NCBI GenBank assembly: GCA_020744425.1
Contig: JAGMUV010000016.1
Location: 310,001 to 374,000 of the forward strand
Reading direction: 5' to 3'
Origin: Dactylonectria macrodidyma
Taxonomy: Eukaryota > Ascomycota > Sordariomycetes > Hypocreales > Nectriaceae
Length of the DNA: 64,000 nucleotides
Shown: one piece after another, positions 9,519-18,653 of the stretch
How the letters are laid out: every line of letters begins with the position of its first letter
Position numbering within the stretch: position 1 is the first letter of the stretch
Translations under genes and position numbers: made by a program
The notes under the pieces: model-generated
Seen by the model: only the letters and a program-made list of their open reading frames with translations
The model's database searches: none
What the model was told of the DNA's origin: nothing

Positions 9519-11372
9519 ACTATCACTCATTTCCTCGACGCCGACTTCAATAACCCTAACGATCAGTGCCTCCTCAGCAACCTGCGTGGGCAATTCAACG
9601 TCAAGGGTCTTCGAGTTCTACTTCTCGACTGGGTTACGTACCACAACTTGCCATTCGAGATAGTCAAAACTGAGCGGTTCCAGCGGATCCTGCTTTACGG
9701 CAACCCACTCCTTGATAAGGCCCATATTCCCTCTGCGAAGACTCTTCTTCGCATGCTCGAATCTGAGTATAGAGGCGCCGTTGGGCCGATCACTGAAGTA
9801 TTGCGCAGTGCTCGATCCCAAATCCATTTCTCCTTCGACGGCCGGACGTCAAAATCATTCGTCTCGTTCCTTGGAATCAATGTTCAATTCGTCGATCGCG
9901 ACTTCGTCCAGCACCGAATCCTCCTTGGACTTCGACATCTCACCGGGCGACACACGGGCTCATCGCTTGCCGACGAGGTGGCGGATACTCTCGCATTCTG
10001 GCAAATTAATGATCCTGACAAGGTTGGGTACTTCACGCTCGACAATGCAGCCAACAACAACACGTGTATTAGGGACCTTGCATTCGAATACAGCTTCTCT
10101 CCTGAAGAGCGACAGATTCGCTGCGCTTGCCACATCGTCAACCTCTGCGTGCGGGCACTGCTGTACGGTTCCAAGCGGGACAACCGGGCTGCAATTATCG
10201 CAGCAGATGGCGACGATCAGGACGACGATGAGGAACAGGTTGATCAAGCTATCAACGAGGCACTGGATGGAGAGATGGAAGACGACGAGGACGAAGAGAT
10301 ACAGCCTGACGTTGCTGTCAGTAGCCCTGATGAAAACTTCACGTCGTCCCACCCGGCTCCGGAAGAGATTAACAGCACCACGTTCAGGGAGTACGGCCGG
10401 AACGGCGCCCCGGGAATGCTTCACAACATCGGCCTTCAGCTACGAGCGAGTCCACAACTGTATGAGCAGTTTCTTCAGTCTCAGCGCAAGGAATCTGGCC
10501 AGGAGTTAACACTCCACTGGGTCTTTAACAACGCCACTCGATGGGACTCGGACATGCGTATGATGGAGAGGGCCACTCGTCTCCGCCCAGCACTTAACAC
10601 ATTCTTCAATGACGTTCAGAACCGCTGGGAAGCTGAGGGCGCCTGTGAGAATGCCAAGCCCGCAGTTCTACAGTATCGGCTAAGTGGGTACGACTGGAAG
10701 ATTATCGAGATGCTGGTCAAGCTTCTGAAGCCTTTCGAGGTCGCCACTAAGCAGCTTCAGGGCAGCGGTGTTCCCGGCGTGAGATCGACTTGTGGTAGCT
10801 TCGATGAGTACTTCCCTGTCTTCGAGATGCTCCTTGACCACCTCGAAAGTGCTATCGAAGGTACAATCTACGAAGAAGTTGAGGATCCGGTGAGCAAGAG
10901 GAGGAAAGACGTCGAAGTTGCCATTTACGCGGGACTTGATAACAGAACTCGTAAATTGTTCAAGGTTTTCATCAAGCTCGGGTGGAAGAAGCTTCATAAG
11001 TACTATGCCCTTCTGACCAGTGCCGCATATGTAGGCGCCGTTGTCTTTAACCCTGCGAAGAAGTGGCGTCTCCTCGACCAACTGTGGTCTCGAGTTCCTA
11101 CTCGCAAGGCGCAGGGTTGGCGAGCCGACTACGAAGAGAAGCTATTGCAGATCTGGGAGAACAGCTACAGGCAACGCAACGTTGATAACGAGGTCCTCGC
11201 TACAACTGGTGAGGCCTCAATGGATTACATCCAGCGCAGGCTTGCCAGGAGTGTCGCCAGCTCGGCACCTGCCACCGCTTCCAACATCCGCAAGACCACA
11301 CGCAAGGCGAAACAGACGACCACGGCTGCAGCGATTGATGATGAATATTCCAGGTACTGCGCCGAGGATATT

Positions 11373-11610
11373 TGTCAGAAACGTCAGAGGTACATATCAC
11401 ATCTATCAACTGATGAGGCTGCGGCCCGGTCTCAAAGGCCCGGATCTCTAGCAAACCGGTCTCGAAGGCCCGGACCCCTCAGATCCGGTTTTAAGGAAAC
11501 CTTATTGTTGCTTCTATGATGATAAGGGCATCTCTGTATATAAAGGCCGCTGAGAGCCCTCGGTCAGAGCAGAAAATAGAGATCACATTTTTTCACTCGA
11601 ATATTTGACA
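11373..11610. mobile_element. Solo LTR A (238 bp) inside hAT-2
   Basis: It begins TGTCA and ends TGACA, and is flanked on both sides by the 5-bp duplication ATATT (11368-11372 and 11611-11615). It contains a TATA-like tgtatataaagg near 11535. No internal retrotransposon sequence remains, so it is a solo LTR left by recombination. GC-rich inverted pieces at 11425-11480 (ccggtctc...ggcccgga) are internal LTR structure. Confidence 0.9.
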
Positions 11611-12194
11611 ATATTGTCAACAGTCAGTACTACAGGAGCAGACCAATTGACTGGTGGAAGACCAATGCCTATCGGTACCCGCGGCTGTCTACCATGGCCG
11701 TTGATATGCTCAGTATCCCATCGTCATCTGCAAAGAGTGAGAGAACGTTTAGTAGCGCAGGGCTTATGATGGCGCCGTTGAGAAATCGGTTGGGGAGGGA
11801 GATAGTGGCTATGGGTCAGTGTCTTCGATCGTGGAGCAAGGCTGGGATCTACACGCCTTCGCTGCCGCTGCTTAACCTAAGTGATGGCCAATGGGTTGAT
11901 GTACTTTCGTCGCTGAAGGACACGAGCGACTTCTGATCTGCCTAGTAATACCTGTTTCCACAAATTGACTGTCCTGCGACGTCTCTTCCCAAATCGCGAC
12001 CATAATGATGTTTATTCTGCCCGGAGGGACATTTTCTATAGGGCCCTACCGCTATGTTATATACTCCCTTTATGTGCTTCCTCGTGTTGCCTATTGCCCT
12101 TATACAAACTAGATTTGAATCGCTCCATGTCAGACGGTCCTCTTACTGGCAAGTCACCATTTCCTCTAACGTTCTTTACCTTCACGGGGATTAG

Positions 12195-12395
12195 TCATCT
12201 ATTCGATCGAATTCGAATCGAATTCGATCGAATCTTGGTATCGAATCGAATGATAGGTGTTTGATTCGATATCGAATCTATGGGAGACGTGCTGGACTCG
12301 AATCGAATCATATATGGCTATGCCCGAATCGAATGCCAAGCCATCGAATCGAATGGCAAGGCCGGGCATTCGATTCGATAGATTCGATAGATGTC
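12195..12395. repeat. hAT-2 right terminal region with TCGAAT repeats
   Basis: Dense array of TCGAATCGAAT-type motifs in both orientations over about 200 bp, directly abutting the WSC remnant. By position and style it is the subterminal repeat block of hAT-2; a matching left block is not visible. Confidence 0.6.
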
Positions 12396-12985
12396 TAACC
12401 CTGCTTCGGCCTCTTGACCTTGTTATCCTTGTCTTCCCACACGGCGAGTTCGCCGCTCGACCCACCACACTTGGCGTCCTTGTCGCACTGCAGCGTGAGT
12501 CGCACTGAAGATCATCTAGCTTCTTGTCCACGGGGTCTAGGTTATTATGACAGTAGCACTCGTCGCCGTTGCGGAGGGCCGCCAAGTCGAAGCCCTTCTT
12601 ACGGCATTCGTCCTGGCATTTCCTGGGTGTCAGGTCCTTGCTGTCAGACAGGCTCGTCATGTTGGCGCTCCAGGGAATGGGGGAGCCATCATAGCAGCCT
12701 ATGAAACCCTATATGTGCTTGATGGCGCGGGGCAGGGTTTGCGATTCTTTGAGCTTGTCTTCGGGGGTTGGGGTTGCGCTGGAGAGTACCGGTAGCCCAA
12801 ACACGTCGGCGATGGTGAAGCACGAACTCGAGTACTAGACTCTGCTGCCTTGGAGAATTTGTGCATAAGCAGGTCCCTTGACGAGATGAGACACAACAAT
12901 AACGCATTATTGGTGAAGAGCGTGTGATGCCGCCCTGCCGTACCAGCATGAGAACGATATTATTGGGCGAGAGGTGCCCATTCAA
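12395..12985 (-). pseudogene. WSC-domain protein gene remnant
   Basis: On the minus strand, coding pieces read SSSCFTIADVFGLPVLSSA, KESQTLPRAIKHI, a TAG, then GFIGCYDGSPIPWSANMTSL and a WSC core with DECRKKGFDLAAL and DECYCHNNL, followed in another frame by CDKDAKCGGSSGELAVWED and a stop at 12395-12397. WSC domains bind glycans in cell-wall sensors and secreted proteins. The gene is broken by the TAG and by a 17-bp duplication-type lesion near 12488-12516. Pieces upstream of 12840 (NGHLSPNNIVLMLVRQGG) may belong to its N-terminal part. hAT-2 lies against its 3' end. Confidence 0.65.
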
Positions 12986-13362
12986 CTGCGAGTAAGCGCC
13001 CGCAGTCGAGGGGTGGCGTCAGCAGATGACCGACTTGCTTCTGCCCAATGTTGCCCAACCGCTTTTTGTTTGAGCGATGGTCGCAGTATCGTGGCTTCTT
13101 TCATAATCCTTGTTCTTTTTGGGGTACTGTACGCTCTATCAATTGAACTTCGGCGCAGGTCCTAAAATCCCACTGAACCCCCGCGATAAGAGGGGACAAG
13201 TTGCGCTGTCAGGTTGGTTGTTGTGCTTAGCGATTAGAGTGGTCTGCAGACAGATCCAACCTGTCTAGGTGGAGGCAAGTGCTCTTTCTAAGAAACCTCA
13301 GAGACCAAACACTAATCGTCCTTCGTAGCTCACCTTGCCTCTAGATCATCCTGCGAGCGAAC
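12986..13362. other. Interval upstream of NLR-1
   Basis: No gene recognised. It would contain the promoter of the NLR-1 gene. Confidence 0.4.
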
Positions 13363-14350
13363 ATATCTCAACTGAACGACTACACAGTCAGTTAGATATG
13401 CACTATAAGTACGGAATACGTTACCGCACAAGCTTTTCTCAACGAAGAACACGAAGGACCAGAACATGTATCGCCCAATGACAACAACGATTATACACTA
13501 AGCAAAATAGGGAAACACAATGTCATCATCACTGTCTTGCCCAATAGGGAGTATAGCACATCCCGTACTGCAAGTATCGCGAGCGATATAATGCACAGCT
13601 TTCCTAATGTCAGAATTGGTCTGATGGTCAGCATTAGTAGTAGTGCGCCAAGTCGAAAGCATGATATCCGTCTGGGCGACATCGTGGTCAGCGCTCCTCG
13701 AAATGGGAAGAGTGGCGTGCTCCAGTACGACTTTAGCAAAACCATTCAAAATCGGAGCTTCCAACAAACAGGGGTCTTAAACCAAGCACCCGCAGTCCTA
13801 CGGGCGGCCGTGAATGGACTCAAGGCACAGTACGAGAGCAAAGGCCACAGGCATGAAGAGGACATAAACAACATTCTCCAGAAGAAGCCAAGACTGCAGA
13901 AGAAGTACGGCCGGCCAGGCCCAAGCAGTGACAGGTTGTATCAGTCCGAAGTTGTGCATCCTGTAGATGACGACTCAAGCTGCGTGGCAGCCTGCGGTAC
14001 TGATCTATCAAAGCTGATACCGCGATCCGAACGGACTCAAGACGAGGATAATCCGACAATCCACTACGGCGTTATTGCCTCGGGAAACCAGCTGATGAAG
14101 GATGCTTCGGTCAGGGATAAGCTTGCTGCGGAAGAAGACATTCTATGCTTTGAAATGGAAGCGGCGGGGCTGATGAACCACTTTCCTTGCCTAGTTATCC
14201 GCGGTATATGCGACTACTCGGATTCCCACAAGAACAAGGAGTGGCAGGGCTATGCAGCAATGGTAGCTGCTGCTTATACGAAGGATCTTCTCTATCGAAT
14301 AGCTCCAAATAGGGTTGAAGCTGAAAAGAAGATCGGCGAAATTCTATCTG

Positions 14351-14403
14351 GTATGCCAAGGTCTTAGAACCATACTATTAATACATATTAATCCGATTTG
14401 CAG
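14351..14403 (+). other. Intron of NLR-1
   Basis: 53-nt intron, GTATGC...CAG, with branch-like ATACTATTAAT. It joins EILS to DLHEVAEEHRD in frame and explains the apparent stop at 14365. Confidence 0.8.
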
Positions 14404-16214
14404 ACCTCCATGAAGTTGCAGAAGAGCACCGGGACGTTGCAAGGGAGAACTGTAATATTACAAAGGAGATTCTCCAAGCCCAGAAAGATCTAGCCAAGGA
14501 AAGGCTGTCTAAAGACGAATAAAAGTGTCACTAGCTATTCCGCCTCACAACCGGCAGCAGGGACGCCACATACGAGTGGTATAAAGATCGAGTGGAAGCA
14601 AGGGTTGAAGGCACGTACATATGGTTCCTCAAGCACGAGAACTTCCAGACCTGGTTGAACCAAGAGTCTGGCCCCCTGTTAGTCTTGGCGGATCCTGGCT
14701 GTGGAAAGTCGGTGCTAGCCAAGTACTTAATCGACCACGGCCTGCTATAATTGATAACCATCTGCTACTTCTTCTTCAAAGACCAAGACCAGAATACCGT
14801 CCGGCAAGCACTTTGCGCACTGCTTCACCAGCTCTTCTCTCAGAAGCCGTCTCTAATCGAACATGCCATAATACAATTCCGCAAGGATGGGCAAGGTTTG
14901 ATTAACTCTACAGAATCGCTCTGGAAGGTTCTACGAAACGCTATGAAAGATCCCCAGGCAGGACCTATAATCATAGTCCTTGATGCCTTGGATGAATGTA
15001 ACCCTTTAGAGTTTCCGGACCTAATGCGGAATGTAGAGAGCCAATTCCGCAGCGACCAGTTAGGCCATAGCAAGCCGAAGTATCTTCTAACGTGCCGCCC
15101 ATATAAGCAGATCGTATCTAAGTTCCGCCGCCTGTTAGGTGCTTTTCCAAATATCCGCATACCAGGAGAGGAAGAGTCGGAAACTATCAGTCAGGAGGTG
15201 AATCGCGTCATTACGCACCGGGTCAATCAGCTGCCCCTCTCACCCAATATCAAGAGCCATCTGGAAAAAAGACTACGGGGAATTACCCACCGCACCTATC
15301 TCTGGGCATACCTCGTGTTCGACAACTTGGAGGAAGATGACTTTATAAAGACACCAACGGGGGTCCAGTCCGCCATCGCAGCGCTTCCCACGAGTGTCAA
15401 TCAGGCATACGACCAAATTCTTAATAAGTCTAAGTCAGAAGAACGCCCGATAGTTCGTAAAGTCTTGAGTATTATCTTGGCCGCGAGTCGGCCGCTAACA
15501 CTCTCGGAAATGAAGATTGCCGTGAATATAGACGCCACATCACAGTCTATTCACGACATCGGCCTCGAGGATAAGGAGGACTTTAAGTCACGTCTCAGAT
15601 CTTAGTGTAGATTGTTCGTCTCAATCCACTATAGCAAGATTTATTTCCTTCATCAAACTGCTCGCGAGTTTCTCCTCGCAGATTTGGCATCACCTACTAC
15701 TGTCCCGTCAGGGCTACGCTGGCATCACTCCATCACTAAACACCACGCACACGCGGTTCTTGCGGAAGCCTGCGTGCTCTATCTGAACTTCTTCAACTCC
15801 GACGTTAGCCTTCCGACAGATGCGAATGTGGAAGCCGGCCACTCCGTCGATAGCTGGTTCGTCGATAGCGACTCCGACGATAGCTACGCCTTCTTAGATT
15901 ACTCGGCCAAAACTTGGGGCGCTCACTTCCGCGAGGCTGGTATCATCGATAACGCCGCTATTATACCTTTCGCCCTGAGAATTTGTGATCCAGATTCAAA
16001 GAGCTATACGGTATGGTTTAGAATTTATTGGAAGACTACACGTATAAGGACTACCAAGTATTTTACGGATCTCATGTTAGCGTCGTACTATGGCCATCAT
16101 GTCGTTGTTAAGGTACTTCTCGAGAAGGGTGACGACATCGATTCCAAGGACAACGATGGTGGGACGCCGCTATCATGGGCCGCCGGTAATGGGTACCAGG
16201 CCATCGTCAAGCTG

Positions 16215-16216
<2 letters not shown>

Positions 16217-16245
<29 letters not shown>

Positions 16246-17050
16246 TATTTAACGCCATGGGGAACAGGTGTTCCCGGCCTCCCGAAGGGCATGGGGCGTG
16301 TGAGAGTCTATCTAGCTATACCAGCTATCAATATATACACGGCAAAAGACCTTCTGGGGGGCTAGTCCAACAGTAGCCCACATCCTCCAATCCCGTGTGA
16401 TGTAGTCCATCTCCAGCCTTTAAACACTAGATATCCCACATATCAAGCCTCCTCGTTGGAAAACCCTCTAGGGATAAAAAACCAACAAGTACAAACGGCG
16501 ACTGGTGTTTGTCAATCCGTTCCCGTGGCTCCGCCGGTTGAGCTCGTGTACGGTTATATGATCAAGCTTGTTGCCCCCTCTCCCACAGATAGAGACTATC
16601 AGAGATAGCACCTATTAGAGATTGAGGGTTCGAGCCCCTAGTCCAGCAGGCCCTAAGGCCAGAGGCTAGGTCGCTGTCGACATTCGTCGCCATGACGGTC
16701 GTAGTAAGGTCGTGAGGGTCCTTAGGAGCTTGCGGATCTGCTGGGCAGTGTGCGCTCGCACAGCGTAGGTGGTTGTAGACGCAGGTCCGATCCAGTGCCT
16801 TCCCAGGCTGCCTGCAGTGCAGGTTCACGAGTAGGCAGCCTCACTGGTCGTTGCATCTTATTGTCGGTGGTGGTGGTTTCGAGCTCGGGAGAAAAAAAAA
16901 ACGCGCATTTTCCCTCTCTGTTAAGGCAAAGATGGGTCGTAGCCGAGATTTACGTGCGTTCTTGGTTGCGCGACTAGGCGATCGGACCCTTGCCTTAGCA
17001 GCCGACTAACAGCCGGTGCCAAGGAAAAAAATAAATTGAGGGGAAGGTGG
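16217..17050 (-). mobile_element. Retroelement insertion 1 in NLR-1
   Basis: An 834-bp insertion on the minus strand, ending in an (AAG)n tail (seen as ctt repeats at 16217-16245). It is flanked by the 15-bp duplication catcgtcaagctgct (16202-16216 and 17051-17065), as expected from target-primed reverse transcription. Its 3' end matches that of insertion 2. A minus-strand frame at 16828-16562 is open but unrecognised. It may be a 5'-truncated LINE or a SINE; the GGTTCGAGCCC at about 16627 resembles a tRNA B box, but no convincing tRNA fold was found. Confidence 0.7.
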
Positions 17051-17065
17051 CATCGTCAAGCTGCT

Positions 17066-17231
17066 TCTTCTTCTTCTTCTTTTATTTAACGCCGGGGGGA
17101 ATAGATATTCCCAGCCTCCCGAAGGGCATAGGGCGTGCAGGAGACTATCTAGATCTAAAGAGATACTGTACATATGGAATTACCATATTAAGAATATCCT
17201 GCAAATTAAGCCCAATGGCTACTGGTGTAAT
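17066..17231 (-). mobile_element. Retroelement insertion 2 in NLR-1
   Basis: A 166-bp 5'-truncated copy of the same family as insertion 1: both share an (AAG)n tail, then ttaaata and a gtgccctatgccc-like GC-rich end. It is flanked by the same 15-bp target (17051-17065 and 17232-17246), so it used the same site. Confidence 0.75.
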
Positions 17232-17760
17232 CATCGTCAAGCTGCTGCTCGAGAAGGGCGCCGACATCGAGCCCAAGGACAAATATGGTCGGACGCCACT
17301 GTCGTGGGCCGCCGAGAAGGGGCACGAGGCCATCGTCAAGCTGCTGCTCGAGAAGGGCGCCGACGTCGAGTCCAAGGCCAAAAAAGATCGGACGCCACTA
17401 TCGTGGGCCGCCCAGACTGGGCACGAGGCCATCGTCAAGCTGCTGCTCGAGAAGGGCGCCGACGTCGAGTCCAAGGGTAAAAATGGTCGGACGCCATTAT
17501 CGTGGGCCGCCGAGAAGGGGCACGAGGCCATCGTCAAGCTGCTGCTCGAGAAGGGCGCCGACGTCGAGTCCAAGGGCAACAAATGTCGGACGCCACTATT
17601 GTGGGCAGCCCAGACTGGGCGTGATGCCATCGTCAAGCTGCTGCTCGAGAAGGGCGCCGACGTCGAGTCCAAGGATAAAGACGGTCGGACGCCGCTATCA
17701 TGGGCCGCTGAGAAGGGGCATGAGGCCATCGCCAAGCTGCTTCAACGAAAATCTCAATAA

Positions 17761-18653
17761 CTGCAAGACCATACTCTTCCCCCCTTTCGAAAAATAGTAC
17801 TTGCATAGCCTGTTACAAGCAATAAGAGCCTTCAATAGCTTGATCTTGCCTTCCCGAACCTATTCCTACTACGGATGGCGAAGCAGTGCTTACTCCCTTC
17901 CCTACCTTACGTCGGGCTATCTGGGCTTGGACCTGGTAGCAATGGCAGTTATAACAGCACACTGTCTAATTTTTAATAACTTTGTTAGAGGTAGGTCGAA
18001 GGGGTCCAGGTTCATTTATAGCTGTGATTTCTTAGCTTCACGTGTGCAGAGTGTTGTCGCACAGGCATCGGGCTTATTTTGGCAGCGCGTGATATTGCAT
18101 GAAGTCACATGCAAAGCGAGTCGGGAACTGCGATTCAGCTCAATCACATACATTAACCACTCTGGAACACGTTTAAGGTGATTAAAAATAGTATACACGA
18201 AGTGTGTGGGCGTAGTCTAGGACTGGGGTTGCATGCTGAGACTCCTCGCTATCGGAAGTTGAAAGATCACAGTTCTGAGAATCGCTCGCATCGTCACTTG
18301 GCCAGTCATTTACAGTCTCATTCTGATTCATGTTTGTTGACACATCGCAAGGCACTAATGAGACATCTTGTCTAAGTATATATAACTAGATGTACATGCC
18401 AAGAGTAGGAGGTAACTGAATGAGGTTGATAATTTGAAGAGGGAAGGAGTAAAAAGAGGAAGACAAGGAGACAAGGTAGAAACAGGGGGAGAGAAGAGAT
18501 GTGATGCGTGCACGGGCCAGACTTAAGGTAATTAAATGAAATACAAGAGATGAGGTGTGTGCACGGACGACTGCGTGGTGTGCACGGGCCAGAAAAGTGG
18601 TAATTTGATGAATTACATGCACGACTGCGTACAGTAGGCAAGCACGGATGAAA
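17761..18653. other. Intergenic interval with diverged tandem repeat
   Basis: No gene is supported. At 18509-18640 a motif with gtgcacgggccaga and cgactgcgt occurs twice as a diverged direct repeat of about 65-70 bp. Confidence 0.5.

Larger units (their letters stand above)
9235..11936 (+). pseudogene. hAT-2 transposase, interrupted by a solo LTR
   Basis: The first exon reads WWQEYGYRVED and then a BED finger (WICADC...CFVCSTG...HLRAAHG). It ends at 9423, where a GTATGT donor opens a 95-nt intron closing at 9518. The second exon carries IHFSFDGRTS, GYFTLDNAANNN, CACHIVNLCVRAL, an acidic insertion (about 10210-10320), NNATRWDS, and after the LTR RYPRLSTMAVDMLSIPSSSA with ERTFSSAG (hATC). The start codon upstream of 9235 is not apparent: an in-frame TAA lies just upstream. 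Removing the LTR and one 5-bp duplication restores the frame (AEDIVNSQYYR). The break is therefore recent relative to the gene, but the 5' end is also defective. Confidence 0.8.
9170..12395 (+). mobile_element. hAT-2 DNA transposon, disrupted
   Basis: A hAT transposase gene is followed by a right terminal region (12195-12395) packed with TCGAAT/ATTCGA repeats. The left end is not clear because it directly follows the LINE-0 tail. A solo LTR interrupts the gene at 11373-11610. Bases 11937-12194 are 3' sequence without a recognisable gene. Confidence 0.7.
13363..17760 (+). pseudogene. NLR-1: nucleoside phosphorylase-NACHT-ankyrin STAND protein, pseudogene
   Basis: Such proteins are intracellular receptors of fungal innate immunity or incompatibility. 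The expected start is ATA (13363), then a TAG at 13393-13395. The phosphorylase-like domain follows (HSFPNVRIGLMV, APSRKHDIRLGDIVVSAPRN, EEDILCFEMEAAGLMNHFPC, IRGICDYSDSHKN). A 53-nt intron is intact (14351-14403). Next come stops at 14520 (TAA) and 14532 (TAG), the NACHT start with P-loop ADPGCGKSVLAKYL, TAA at 14748, Walker B-like IIVLDALDECNP, TAG at 15603, HQTAREFLL, and ankyrin repeats from about 16070. Two retroelements (16217-17050, 17066-17231) split the first ankyrins from a run of about five near-identical ones (TPLSWAAEKGHEAIVKLLLE) ending at 17760. The whole frame is otherwise colinear. Confidence 0.88.

Noticed and set aside
12199..12508. Open frames through the TCGAAT repeat block
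   Set aside because: They read low-complexity repeat sequence and are explained by the hAT-2 terminus.
16573..16650. Possible tRNA or tRNA-derived SINE head (GGTTCGAGCCC)
   Set aside because: A B-box-like word and a partial T arm are present, but no proper anticodon or acceptor stem could be built, and the orientation disagrees with the element tail.
17145..17797. Frames on both strands overlapping the ankyrin repeats of NLR-1
   Set aside because: Same effect of a stop-free repeated unit; only the frame with TPLSWAAEKGHEAIVKLLLE makes protein sense.
17801..18181. Frame of 126 codons after NLR-1
   Set aside because: No ATG-based start and no domain; looks like chance.
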